Source of the DNA: CAZXCK01 sp964639225
Lineage (GTDB): Bacteria > Chloroflexota > Anaerolineae > Aggregatilineales > Phototrophicaceae
Direction of reading: 5' to 3'
Length of the DNA: 15,098 bases
NCBI GenBank assembly: GCA_964639225.1
Contig: CAZXCK010000111.1
Span: forward strand, 1 to 15,098
Translations under genes and position numbers: made by a program
Shown here: in pieces, positions 6,381-13,688 of the stretch
Layout: each line of letters begins with the position of its first letter
How positions within the stretch are numbered: the stretch's first letter is position 1
Notes under the pieces: generated by a model
Database searches by the model: none
What the model saw: the letters and a program-made list of their open reading frames with translations, nothing else
Told to the model about the DNA's origin: nothing

Positions 6381-6408
6381 TGACTTTTCAGCCCGGTGAA
6401 ACTATAAA
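6380..6408 (+). promoter_or_regulatory. Promoter of the tRNA-Leu gene
   Basis: TTGACT (6380-6385) and TATAAA (6403-6408) are separated by exactly 17 bases, near consensus for sigma-70. The tRNA begins 44 bases beyond the -10. The first base of the -35 is the last base of the sigma factor start codon on the opposite strand. Confidence 0.8.
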
Positions 6409-6452
6409 TAAGACCAGTCTGAGGGCGTGAAGATGCCGCCCAATAAACGCAC

Positions 6453-6536
6453 GCCGGAGTGGCGGAATTGGCAGACGCAATTGACTCAAAATCAATCGTC
6501 CTTCGGGACGTGTGGGTTCAAGTCCCACCTCCGGCA
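6453..6536 (+). tRNA. tRNA-Leu (anticodon CAA)
   Basis: The 84-nt sequence folds as a class II tRNA. Acceptor GCCGGAG pairs with CTCCGGC, followed by the discriminator A. The anticodon stem ATTGA/TCAAT encloses the loop CTCAAAA, giving anticodon CAA, which reads UUG. The long variable arm is CGTCC-TTCG-GGACG. The T arm is GTGGG-TTCAAGT-CCCAC. The 3' CCA is not encoded. It stands alone between protein genes, with its own promoter and terminator. Confidence 0.96.
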
Positions 6537-6539
6537 CTG

Positions 6540-6567
6540 GCCAGGTCATCATGATCTGGCTTTTTTT
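6540..6567 (+). terminator. Intrinsic terminator after tRNA-Leu
   Basis: An 8-bp stem (6540-6547 with 6553-6560, one G-U pair) and a 5-base loop are followed directly by seven T (6561-6567), four bases after the tRNA end. Confidence 0.88.
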
Positions 6568-6646
6568 ATTGGCTGGCGCTCGCCTGGGGAGATGGTATCG
6601 GAGGGCCGGGGTAAAGTCAATGGAAGGGCGACGGGAGTTGTACGGC

Positions 6647-6676
6647 AAAAAACAACGCCCGCCGGTGTGGGCGGGC
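6647..6676 (-). terminator. Intrinsic terminator of the lipoprotein gene
   Basis: Read on the minus strand, GCCCGCC and GGCGGGC (6670-6676 with 6657-6663) form a 7-bp GC stem with a 6-base loop. GTTGTTTTTT follows. It begins 27 bases past the stop codon at 6703. Confidence 0.85.
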
Positions 6677-6702
6677 GCTGTCGCAGCGACACTAACGGGC
6701 GT

Positions 6703-7323
6703 CTATTCTTCTTCGGCGTCGAAGACTTCCAGGTTGCTGAACGAGCCGCTGACGGTCACTGAGCCATCTTCTTCCTCGAAGCCGCCGTCGGCGCTGAACT
6801 CAAACGTGCCGCTGTAGCGGTCGCCGGCTTCGGTCAGCGTCAGCGTGCCGCTTACATTCAACATGAAATCCGCGCTGTCCATATCTTCCATATTGATGTA
6901 ACTGTATTCCGCACCAAAACCGGCTGCGCTCATGGATGGGTCGGTCAGTTCGTAGGTACCGGCGCCGGTATCTGGTGGGGTGGTGATGAGCACCATATAC
7001 AGTTCGGATGACATCGAGCCGTTGGACAGCATGATCTCGATGTGCGGCTCAATCGTAATACCGGAAACTTCCATACCAGGATTGCGCACCACTACACCCT
7101 GCCCCTCGTCGATGCTGAGTTCCTGCGCGCCGCTGACGGTATATTCAAACGTGCCGTCGCCGATGGCACCCAACTGCGGCGCGTCGTCGGCGTCTGCCGG
7201 TTGCTGAACATCCGGGTCAGCGGCATCGGTGGGTGCGGCGGTCGGTGAATCGCTGCCGCCACAGGCTGCCAGCAAAAACGTCAGGGGGATCAGGCTGATT
7301 ACAATAAAGCGTTTGAGTAACAT
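6703..7323 (-). CDS. Lipoprotein of unknown function
   Basis: The 206-aa product starts with a textbook lipoprotein signal: a short basic start (MLLKRF), a hydrophobic stretch, and the lipobox LAAC with C21 as the lipidated residue. A Gly/Ser/Pro/Asp-rich linker (22-60) follows. The mature part (about 65-206) is acidic, rich in Thr, Ser and Gly, and predicted to be beta-rich, with alternating strands such as FEYTVSG, LNVSGTLTLTEAG, YSGTFEF and VTVSGSFSNLEVF. I do not recognise the domain. It should sit on the outer face of the cytoplasmic membrane. The start ATG at 7323 has a perfect GAGGAGG ribosome site 5 bases upstream, better supported than an earlier in-frame ATG at 7344. It is divergent from the histidine kinase gene and ends at its own terminator. 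Confidence 0.85.
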   Translation of the reverse strand: MLLKRFIVISLIPLTFLLAACGGSDSPTAAPTDAADPDVQQPADADDAPQLGAIGDGTFEYTVSGAQELSIDEGQGVVVRNPGMEVSGITIEPHIEIMLSNGSMSSELYMVLITTPPDTGAGTYELTDPSMSAAGFGAEYSYINMEDMDSADFMLNVSGTLTLTEAGDRYSGTFEFSADGGFEEEDGSVTVSGSFSNLEVFDAEEE

Positions 7324-7355
7324 TTTTGCCTCCTCACAACTCAATAAGGTTTTTC

Positions 7356-7383
7356 AGTATAACGGCCATGTAATAAATGACCA
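7356..7383 (-). promoter_or_regulatory. Promoter of the lipoprotein gene
   Basis: On the minus strand TGGTCA (7378-7383) and TATACT (7356-7361) are 16 bases apart. The -10 lies 32 bases before the ATG. The -10 match is good and the -35 matches 4 of 6 positions. Confidence 0.5.
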
Positions 7384-7450
7384 CCCTGAGAAACCGAAGC
7401 ATCCGCAAACCATTTCTCAACGAATATTTGTGCAGCGGCGGCCTCACCAG

Positions 7451-7459
7451 TGCTAAGAT
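7451..7459 (+). promoter_or_regulatory. Extended -10 promoter of the histidine kinase gene
   Basis: TGCTAAGAT (TGn plus TAAGAT) is an extended -10. A TTGTGC at 7428-7433 is 20 bases upstream, too far to be an ideal -35, but extended -10 promoters need it less. It sits 49 bases before the GTG start and supports that start over the ATG at 7377. Confidence 0.5.
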
Positions 7460-7508
7460 ACGTAGGTCTAAATTAACCCATTCGAGCACGGATACCGGAG
7501 ACTCTGCC

Positions 7509-9383
7509 GTGAACGCGGTCATTCTGCTGCTGGCCAGCCACAATGAATTACGCAACCAGTTGTGCGACTGGCTCGCAGCCGACTATGCTGATCTGACGAT
7601 CCACACCGGGCCGCAGCAGCCCGCTTATGGCCTGGTCATTATGGACTCGGCCTCGCTGCGACGGTATCTGCTGGCGGCGGGTCGGCAGTGGCTGGCGCGG
7701 ACGGTGCTCCACATCCATACCGACCCGGAGCTTTCGCCCTGGGAACAGGTCAGCGATTTCATCGCCGTCCCACCAGACGATCCATGCGGGCTGGACCGCG
7801 CCGAGTTCCGGGCGCGAGTAGCACGGCTGCTAACGAACCAGTCGGGCGAGTCGATGATGGTCCGTATGCAGGACGACGCCGGTCTGCTGAGTTACATTCT
7901 GTACAACATGCCGGTGATGTTCAACGTTATAGGCGACGACCGGCTGTTCAAGGTGTGGAACGGCGAATGCGAGCGCGTCACCGGCTACACCGCCGATGAG
8001 ATCATCAACAACCCGCAGGCGATGGCCCTGCTGTACCCGGAACCAGATTATCTGCAGGACAAGTTGCGTGAGCTGGAAGAACGGCAGGGCAATTATCGTG
8101 ACTGGGAGTGGGACCTGGTGACGCGCAGCGGTGAGGTGCGCACCATCGCCTGGTTTAACGAGACCAGCGCGGCACCGGTCGAGGGCTGGTTTGGCTGGGG
8201 AGTCGGTGTGGACGTCACCGAGCGCAACCGCGCCCGCGCCGCCGAGCAGGAAGCGCGCACGCTGGCCGAGGCGCTGCGCGACACGGCGACTCTGCTCACC
8301 AGCACGCTGGACATGGATGAGGTTTTCGAGCGTATTCTGACGAATGTGGGGCGCGTGGTCGAGCACGACGCGGCCAACATTATGCTGATCGAGGATGACA
8401 TCGTGCGGGTGGTGCGTACCGCTGGTTATGATGACCATCCGGTAGCGCGAGACTGGCGGCGCTGGGCGGAGCATCCGCTGAAAAAGACGAGCCACCTGAG
8501 GCGGATATACGACTCGCGGCAGCCGCTGGTCATACCCGATGTACGCAGCATGCAATGGCGTATCCCCGATATCGAAGGCTGGATTCAGTCGGTAGTGGCA
8601 GCGCCCATCGTCCTCCAGCAGCAGGTGATCGGCTTCATCAATCTGCAAAGCCTGCAGCCTGATTATTTCACCCCAGTGGATGCCGACCGGCTGCAGGCCT
8701 TCGCCGAGCAGGCGGCCATCGCCATTCAGAATGCCCGGCTGTACCAGCAGGCGCGGGCGCTGGCGGTGCTGGAAGAACGGCAGCGGCTGGCCCGCGACCT
8801 GCACGACGCCGTTTCGCAGACGCTGTTCGCCGCCACGCTGATGGCCGAGGCGCTCACACGCCATCTCAACAGCAACCCGGCGTGGACCGAACGGCAGGTC
8901 TCCGAACTGTATCACCTGCTGAAAAGCGCCCACGCCGAGACTCGAACGCTGCTGCTGGAACTGCGCCCGGACGATCTGCCCGACTTGCGGCTGGACGATC
9001 TGCTGCGCCAACTGGCCACCAGCGCCCAGAGCCGCAAAATGCTCGACTTTTCGCTGGTTATCGACCTGAAGCAAGACCCCGCGCCGGACGTCAAAACGGT
9101 GATATATCGGGTGGCGCAGGAAGCGATCAACAACATCATCAAACACGCTAACGCTCGCCAGGTACAGATGTGGCTGGCTGGCGATGACCAGCAACTGAAG
9201 CTGGTTATTACCGATGACGGCTGCGGCTTCGATCCGCTGGCGGTGCCAGCCGGCATGGGTCTTAACATCATGCACGAGCGAGCCGCCGGCATTGGGGCTT
9301 CGCTGGAAATCCACAGCCAGCCCGGCCAGGGGACCACCGTTGATATGGAATGGCAGCAGCTACAGAACCAGGAGAACCGATGA
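7509..9383 (+). CDS. Soluble sensor histidine kinase, NarL type, PAS-GAF
   Basis: This 624-aa kinase has no membrane span. Residues 1 to about 115 resemble a receiver domain: ILLLAS at the first strand, YGLVIMD with D46 at the phospho-site position, and DFIAVPP followed by EFRARVARLL at the end. The acidic pair and the conserved Lys are missing, so it would be a pseudo-receiver. A PAS/PAC unit is at about 125-240 (MPVMFNVIGDD to GVDVTERN). A GAF domain is at about 255-415 (ALRDTATLLTSTLDMDEVF to FAEQAAIAIQNARLY). A HisKA_3 dimerisation helix has H432 in RDLHDAVSQ. The ATPase domain has an N box at about 538-546 (EAINNIIKHANA), G1 with D569 (DDGCGFD) and G2 (GMGLNIMHERA). GTG at 7509 is chosen because GGAG lies 8 bases upstream. 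It overlaps the regulator gene by ATGA, so the two form a pair. Confidence 0.92.
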   Translation: MNAVILLLASHNELRNQLCDWLAADYADLTIHTGPQQPAYGLVIMDSASLRRYLLAAGRQWLARTVLHIHTDPELSPWEQVSDFIAVPPDDPCGLDRAEFRARVARLLTNQSGESMMVRMQDDAGLLSYILYNMPVMFNVIGDDRLFKVWNGECERVTGYTADEIINNPQAMALLYPEPDYLQDKLRELEERQGNYRDWEWDLVTRSGEVRTIAWFNETSAAPVEGWFGWGVGVDVTERNRARAAEQEARTLAEALRDTATLLTSTLDMDEVFERILTNVGRVVEHDAANIMLIEDDIVRVVRTAGYDDHPVARDWRRWAEHPLKKTSHLRRIYDSRQPLVIPDVRSMQWRIPDIEGWIQSVVAAPIVLQQQVIGFINLQSLQPDYFTPVDADRLQAFAEQAAIAIQNARLYQQARALAVLEERQRLARDLHDAVSQTLFAATLMAEALTRHLNSNPAWTERQVSELYHLLKSAHAETRTLLLELRPDDLPDLRLDDLLRQLATSAQSRKMLDFSLVIDLKQDPAPDVKTVIYRVAQEAINNIIKHANARQVQMWLAGDDQQLKLVITDDGCGFDPLAVPAGMGLNIMHERAAGIGASLEIHSQPGQGTTVDMEWQQLQNQENR

Positions 9384-10027
9384 CGGAAACCATTCGCGTG
9401 ATGCTGATCGACGATCACGACATTGTGCGCCAGGGATTGAGCGTGCTGCTGGAGACGTTCGACGATCTGCTGCTGGTTGGGCAGGCTGCCGATGGCCAGA
9501 CCGGCGTTGACCTGTGCGCCGAGCTGCGCCCGGACGTGGTGCTGATGGACCTGGTGATGCCGGGCACACTGGACGGCGTAGCGGCCATCTCACAAATTCG
9601 GACGGTGTCGCCGGGTACGCGCATCATCGCCCTGACGAATTACAAAGACGACGAACTGGTACAGGCCGCTCTCCGGGCCGGGGCCATCAGCTACCTGCTC
9701 AAGAATGTGGGGCTGGACGACCTGGCCGGGGCCATCCGCACGGCGCATAGCGGTCAGGGAACGCTGGCCCCGGAGGCCATCCAGGTGCTGATGAGCGCCG
9801 CCAATCGCCCGCCGCCGCCCGGCCACGACCTGTCGGCGCGCGAGCGTGAGGTGCTGGCGCTGGTGGCGCAGGGGCTGAACAATCAGGCGATCGCCGCGCA
9901 GCTCAACATCAGCCGTTCGACGGTCAAGAACCATGTGAGCAACATCCTCTCCAAGCTGGGGGTGGCCAACCGCGCCGAGGCCGCCGCGCTGGCTGTTGAG
10001 CACCGGCTGACGCCCAGGGGCAAATAG
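9380..10027 (+). CDS. NarL/FixJ-family response regulator
   Basis: The 215-aa protein is a complete response regulator. The receiver domain (about 5-122) has the acidic pair D11-D12, the phospho-acceptor D57 in VVLMDLVMPG, the switch Thr in IALTNY and the Lys in YLLKN. The output is a LuxR-type helix-turn-helix at about 150-210 (LSAREREVLALVAQGLNNQAI, then SRSTVKNHVSNILSKLGV). It is expected to be phosphorylated by the kinase encoded just upstream and to bind DNA. The ATG at 9380 overlaps the kinase stop codon, and AGGAG (9370-9374) is 5 bases before it. An alternative start at 9350 lies inside the kinase and adds a tail with no family match. Targets are unknown; the dyads before the genes at 10860 and 11417 are candidates only by proximity. 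Confidence 0.95.
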   Translation: MTETIRVMLIDDHDIVRQGLSVLLETFDDLLLVGQAADGQTGVDLCAELRPDVVLMDLVMPGTLDGVAAISQIRTVSPGTRIIALTNYKDDELVQAALRAGAISYLLKNVGLDDLAGAIRTAHSGQGTLAPEAIQVLMSAANRPPPPGHDLSAREREVLALVAQGLNNQAIAAQLNISRSTVKNHVSNILSKLGVANRAEAAALAVEHRLTPRGK

Positions 10028-10087
10028 GCCATACGGCCCAGCAAAAAATGCGCTCATAACCTCATATCCTGCCCCCGGGAATGATTT

Positions 10088-10669
10088 ATGCTTGAAACAG
10101 ACAGACACAAAGTGGGGGCTGTCGGATTTGTTATGTTGAGCGATCACATCGTCACAGGCAAAGAGGTTGTCGTACCACACAGCGACAGACCACTGGGCGT
10201 GGTGACCGCTGTGATTTTCGACTCGCTGGCGGGCATTGTGCTGGGCTTCGCGCTGGATTCCCCCGGCTGGCACCCAGCGTCGCGCATACTGCCCTGGAGC
10301 GGCCTGCGCGATGTGTCGGCGGAGCGGATTGTCGCTCAGTCTCCGGGCATGATTGTGGCTGCCGGTCATCTGTACAGTGTGCGGCGCGTGCTGGAACGTT
10401 CGCCGTTGTGGCCGCATATTCCGGTCTGCGATGCCGCTGGGCTGGAACTGGGCTTTGTATGTGGCGTCTATTTCGATGCGTGGACGGGCACCATTCAGGG
10501 TTACGGACTCAACATCCGGCCTGGCGCGCTGGAGACGAGATGCCACCGCGTTGCGCGCGCGCTGCGAGTAGAGCCGGAAACCATGATTGTGCCTGGTGTG
10601 GCGCAGCCAGCGATCGGGCCACTGAAGCTGGCCACCGGGTCACTCTTTGAGAAAGCACACCTGTTGTAA
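10088..10669 (+). CDS. Double PRC-barrel domain protein
   Basis: The 193-aa protein appears to hold two PRC-barrel-like repeats. The first is at about 16-95 (VTGKEVVVPHSDRPLGVVTAVIFDSLAGIVLGFAL, ending at an ILPWSGL turn). The second is at about 98-175 (YSVRRVLERSPLWP, then IPVCDAAGLELGFVCGVYFDAWTGTIQGYGL). PRC barrels are small beta domains found in RimM and in photosynthetic reaction-centre H subunits, and in many stand-alone proteins of unknown role. There is no signal peptide. The start ATG at 10088 has GGGA 8 bases upstream. An internal ATG at 10133 begins right at the first barrel and cannot be excluded. It follows the regulator by 60 bp on the same strand, so it could share its transcript. 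Confidence 0.7.
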   Translation: MLETDRHKVGAVGFVMLSDHIVTGKEVVVPHSDRPLGVVTAVIFDSLAGIVLGFALDSPGWHPASRILPWSGLRDVSAERIVAQSPGMIVAAGHLYSVRRVLERSPLWPHIPVCDAAGLELGFVCGVYFDAWTGTIQGYGLNIRPGALETRCHRVARALRVEPETMIVPGVAQPAIGPLKLATGSLFEKAHLL

Positions 10670-10701
10670 CGCTCTGTAATCGCCTCTTGGTAATCTTTAT
10701 T

Positions 10702-10813
10702 GTGACGTTTAACACAAATCGACTATGTATTACGTCACCTTCGTCTTTCTTTACGTGCAAACGTAGAAATACGGTGTATGCTATAGGTAAATAGGCTGTA
10801 AGTACCTGTACGT
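10702..10813. promoter_or_regulatory. ACGT-containing dyads upstream of the small two-gene unit
   Basis: The 190-bp gap before 10860 is AT-rich and holds five ACGT tetramers (at 10705, 10732, 10753, 10761 and 10810). Two dyads use them: GTGACGT (10702-10708) with ACGTCAC (10732-10738), and TACGT-GCAA-ACGTA (10752-10765). A TGCTATAGG (10779-10787) just downstream resembles an extended -10. These look like regulator sites near a promoter. I cannot name the regulator. Confidence 0.4.
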
Positions 10814-10859
10814 AGTTCTGCAACATCGAGCGTGGTGATTTGTTCAAGGATGACATAAA

Positions 10860-11102
10860 ATGTTCACCAGGCAGTACCGGCCCCAGCCGACCATCTGGCA
10901 CGTTCCTGGTGGTCCAGCCGGAAACAACTCCGCTATCGCGGAGGAACATGCCGACACGACCTACGCCCAACCCGGCGAGCTGCGTAATCCACACGATGCG
11001 CTGCTGGAAGGTCTGGATTGTCGCGGGCACCATCTGCGCGACATCGCGGACAACGGCCAGCGCCCCGGAGAGAGCAGCGCCGCAAACGCGCAGGCCGGTT
11101 GA
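10860..11102 (+). CDS. Small hypothetical protein, 80 aa
   Basis: The 80-aa product is hydrophilic, lacks Lys, and has one Cys (about residue 53 in GLDCRGHHLRDI). No known domain is recognised. Evidence that it is real: AAGGA (10846-10850) stands 9 bases before the ATG, and the codons favour G or C at third positions as in the neighbouring genes. It also opens a gap otherwise lacking genes, after a promoter-like region. It has no signal peptide or membrane span. The next gene starts 32 bases after its stop, so the two are probably one transcript closed by the terminator at 11301. Role unknown; compare only by homology search. Confidence 0.6.
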   Translation: MFTRQYRPQPTIWHVPGGPAGNNSAIAEEHADTTYAQPGELRNPHDALLEGLDCRGHHLRDIADNGQRPGESSAANAQAG

Positions 11103-11134
11103 CCAGAACGAGTCGCGGAGAGGTTTCGCATTAC

Positions 11135-11290
11135 GTGACTGACACCGAACCCAAACACAGTCGCCAGCAGTCGCCGCAACTCTGGGAAGCACTGTTCGCT
11201 GTGGTGATACTGCTTGCCGGTTTTGTACTGGGGACATTCCTCGGCTTAAGACACCAGCCTGACGCTGACCATCAGACACCAGACAAGTAA
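11135..11290 (+). CDS. Small single-span membrane protein, 51 aa
   Basis: A GTG at 11135 with GGAGAGG (11117-11123) upstream opens a 51-aa reading frame. It is MTDTEPKHSRQQSPQ, one membrane span at about 17-39 (LWEALFAVVILLAGFVLGTFLG), then a short polar tail ending in TPDK. The polar and charged ends with a central span fit a small membrane peptide. A longer in-frame ATG at 11018 would overlap the preceding gene and add an Arg-rich tail, so I prefer the GTG. It is followed 10 bases later by a terminator. Small membrane proteins often adjust a larger partner, but no partner is indicated here. Confidence 0.6.
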   Translation: MTDTEPKHSRQQSPQLWEALFAVVILLAGFVLGTFLGLRHQPDADHQTPDK

Positions 11291-11300
11291 CGCCCAACAC

Positions 11301-11330
11301 GCCCGCCAGACGATTACCGGCGGGCTTTTT
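11301..11330 (+). terminator. Intrinsic terminator after the small two-gene unit
   Basis: GCCCGCC (11301-11307) pairs with GGCGGGC (11319-11325) across an 11-base loop, followed by five T. The same stem sequence is used by the lipoprotein terminator at 6657-6676. Confidence 0.85.
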
Positions 11331-11376
11331 GATTCCAGCGCAGGCCGCACGTGGAACCAACAGATCACCAGCGGCG

Positions 11377-11398
11377 TCATTGGAGCAATAGCCAATGA
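11377..11398 (+). promoter_or_regulatory. 7-bp dyad in the leader of the VIT/vWA gene
   Basis: TCATTGG (11377-11383) and CCAATGA (11392-11398) are perfect inverted arms with 8 bases between. They end 18 bases before the ATG at 11417 and just before its GAGGGG ribosome site. The dyad could be an operator or an RNA hairpin. No clear promoter hexamers are seen. Confidence 0.35.
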
Positions 11399-11416
11399 AT
11401 CGCCGAGGGGCCTACC

Positions 11417-13573
11417 ATGAACGCCAGACGAATCCTTTTTGTGTTATTTTTCCTGTTTTTGCTGGCGGCGGCGCTGCCAGCGGCGGCCCAGGTGGTCATC
11501 ACCGACCCGGCTGCGCTCAAAATCGATTACCAGCGGGTGCAGGTGACGGTCGAGGACCAGATCGCCAATACGCACATCGACATGCAGTTCACCAACCGCA
11601 GCATGAACCTGGTGGAAGGGACGTTTGTCTTTCCGCTGCCGCTGGGGGCCGCCGTCGACCGGCTGACGATGCACGTCGATGGCATGGCGATCGACGCGCG
11701 CATTCTGCCCGCCGACGAAGCCCGCGCCATCTATGACGAGATCGTGCGGCAGTACCGCGACCCGGCCCTGCTGGAATACATCGGCCAATCGGTCATCCAG
11801 GCGAACGTGTTCCCTATCCCGGCGGGCGACTCGCGCCGGGTGGAAATCCGTTACGCGCAGGTGCTGGAAGTCGATAACGGCCTGCTGCATTATGTGTATC
11901 CGCTGCACGCGGTGGCCAACGCCGGGCGCGTCATCGACCAGATGAGCATCGTCGTCGATGTGACCAGCGCCAGCCCGGTGAGCAGCGTCTACTCGCCGAG
12001 CCATCCGGTGCAGGTCAAGCGCGGCGACGATGGCCGCAGCTTCCGCGCCACGTTTGAGCAGGCCAATTATACGCCCGGCGACGACTTCAGCCTGTATTAT
12101 GGCCTGGCTGGCGACGGCATCGGCCTGAGCCTGCTGAGTTACCGCGAGAGCGCCACCGAGGACGGCTTCTTCATGCTGCTGGTACAGCCGCCGCTGAACG
12201 TCGCCGAGGAAACCATCGTGCCGAAGGATGTGATCGTGGTGCTGGACCAGTCCGGCAGTATGCAGGGGGCCATGTGGGACCAGGCGCGGCAGGCTGCCGC
12301 TTACGTGCTGGCCAACCTCAACCCGCGCGACCGCTTTAATGTGATTGCCTTCAGTTCCGGGGTGCGCGTCTACAGCAGCGGGCTGGAAACCAGCGACGAG
12401 ACCAGCGGCGCCATCAACTGGATGGATCGCATGCAGGCCGACGGCATGACCGACATCAACCTGGCGCTGCTCACCGCGCTGGAGATGGCCGACGCCGAGC
12501 GCCCGACGACCGTGCTGTTCCTGACGGACGGCGAGGCGACCGAGGGCGTCATGGATACGCCCGGCATTCTGGCGAACCTGCACGCCGCCATTTCGCCCAA
12601 TGTGCGCGTCTTTACGTTCGGCGTGGGCGACGCTGTCAACACGCATCTGCTGGACAGCATCGTGCGCGACTTTCACGGGACGGGCACCTATGTGCGCCCG
12701 TCGCAGCGCATCGATGAGGCCGTCGCCAGCCTGTACAACAAGATCAGCGCGCCGGTGCTGACCGGCCCGGCGCTGGACTTCGGCGGGGCGCAGGTTGAAA
12801 TGCTGTACCCGGATCATCTGCCGGACCTGTTCGCCGGCGAGCAGCTTACGGTGGTGGGCCGCTATCGCCAGGGGACCGACGACCTGAGCATCACGCTGAC
12901 CGGCTCGGTGGGCGGCGATTCGCAGACGTTCGTCTACGATGAGCTGTCACTGCGGTCGCTGGCCGGTGGCGAGCCGTTCATCGGGCGGCTGTGGGCCACG
13001 CGGCGCATCGGCGACCTGCTGAACAGCATCCGGCTGCACGGCGAGAATCCCGAAGCCGTCGAGAGCATCATCGCGCTCAGCCTGCGCTACGGCATCATCA
13101 CGCCCTACACCAGTTTCCTGATCGAAGAGGACGACATCTTCGGCGGCGAGGGCCGGGCGCAGATGCAGGAGGCGCTCAGCGACACGCTCGATACGATGTC
13201 ACGCTCGGTGACCGGCTCGGCGGCGGTGGATACAGCGACCAATCTGGGCGCGATGACCCAGGCCGAAGCGCCGGCGGCCATGCCCATGCCGACCCAGTCG
13301 ATGACGGACGGCGACGCCGAGTTCGAAGAAGCGGCCCCGGCTGTGAATCCGCTGCGGACGGTGCATGACAAGACGTTCATCCTGAGCGACGGCGTGTGGA
13401 CCGACACCATCTATGACGCGGATACGATGCCGGTGGAGACGGTCGAGTTCCTGAGCGACGCCTACTTTGAGCTGCTGGACCGCCTGCCGGAACTGGGCGC
13501 TTACTTCGCCCTGGGAGACCAGGTGCTGGTCGTGCTGGACGACGTGGCGTATCAGGTGGTCACAGCGGCATAA
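11417..13573 (+). CDS. Exported VIT and von Willebrand A domain protein
   Basis: The 718-aa protein starts with a cleavable-type signal peptide (basic MNARR, hydrophobic core to about 22, likely cut after AAA). A VIT domain is at about 28-160, and it resembles the N-terminal half of inter-alpha-trypsin inhibitor heavy chains. The vWA domain at about 270-440 has a complete MIDAS: D277, S279 and S281 in LDQSGSM, T345 in GMTDIN, and D371 in LTDGEAT. This should bind a divalent metal and a partner protein. The block YGIITPYTSFLIEEDD (about 560-575) is typical after the vWA of this family. The last 90 residues hold a Met/Pro/Ala-rich linker and a small conserved-looking end (ELGAYFALGDQVLVVLDD). 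There is no C-terminal anchor or sorting signal. The start has GAGGGG 6 bases upstream. Confidence 0.88.
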   Translation: MNARRILFVLFFLFLLAAALPAAAQVVITDPAALKIDYQRVQVTVEDQIANTHIDMQFTNRSMNLVEGTFVFPLPLGAAVDRLTMHVDGMAIDARILPADEARAIYDEIVRQYRDPALLEYIGQSVIQANVFPIPAGDSRRVEIRYAQVLEVDNGLLHYVYPLHAVANAGRVIDQMSIVVDVTSASPVSSVYSPSHPVQVKRGDDGRSFRATFEQANYTPGDDFSLYYGLAGDGIGLSLLSYRESATEDGFFMLLVQPPLNVAEETIVPKDVIVVLDQSGSMQGAMWDQARQAAAYVLANLNPRDRFNVIAFSSGVRVYSSGLETSDETSGAINWMDRMQADGMTDINLALLTALEMADAERPTTVLFLTDGEATEGVMDTPGILANLHAAISPNVRVFTFGVGDAVNTHLLDSIVRDFHGTGTYVRPSQRIDEAVASLYNKISAPVLTGPALDFGGAQVEMLYPDHLPDLFAGEQLTVVGRYRQGTDDLSITLTGSVGGDSQTFVYDELSLRSLAGGEPFIGRLWATRRIGDLLNSIRLHGENPEAVESIIALSLRYGIITPYTSFLIEEDDIFGGEGRAQMQEALSDTLDTMSRSVTGSAAVDTATNLGAMTQAEAPAAMPMPTQSMTDGDAEFEEAAPAVNPLRTVHDKTFILSDGVWTDTIYDADTMPVETVEFLSDAYFELLDRLPELGAYFALGDQVLVVLDDVAYQVVTAA

Positions 13574-13601
13574 TCCTCACGCAAATCAATCTTCGCTGTC
13601 T

Positions 13602-13642
13602 CAGCCCCGCCCCGCTGGTCGCATCCGGTGGGCGCGGGGCTG
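13602..13642 (+). terminator. Terminator-like hairpin after the VIT/vWA gene
   Basis: CAGCCCCGC (13602-13610) pairs perfectly with GCGGGGCTG (13634-13642), with extra pairing possible inside. The sequence after it is TTCTGCGTTCT, only moderately T-rich, so it may terminate weakly or protect the mRNA end. Confidence 0.55.
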
Positions 13643-13688
13643 TTCTGCGTTCTGGCTGCGGTGTTTTCTCATAAGAATCTGATGATTG

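Noticed and set aside
7377..7508. ATG at 7377 as start of the kinase
   Set aside because: It lies upstream of the predicted promoter and has no ribosome site. GTG at 7509 has GGAG at 8 bases and begins right at the first strand.
7830..9314. Minus-strand frame of 494 codons opposite the histidine kinase
   Set aside because: No domain is seen, and the plus strand encodes a kinase with all catalytic boxes.
10509..11360. Minus-strand 283-codon frame across the small gene unit
   Set aside because: It runs opposite the end of the PRC-barrel gene, the promoter region and the terminator, with no domain and no good ribosome site.
11444..12817. Minus-strand frame of 457 codons opposite the VIT/vWA gene
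   Set aside because: Compositional shadow; the plus-strand product has a signal peptide, VIT domain and complete MIDAS.
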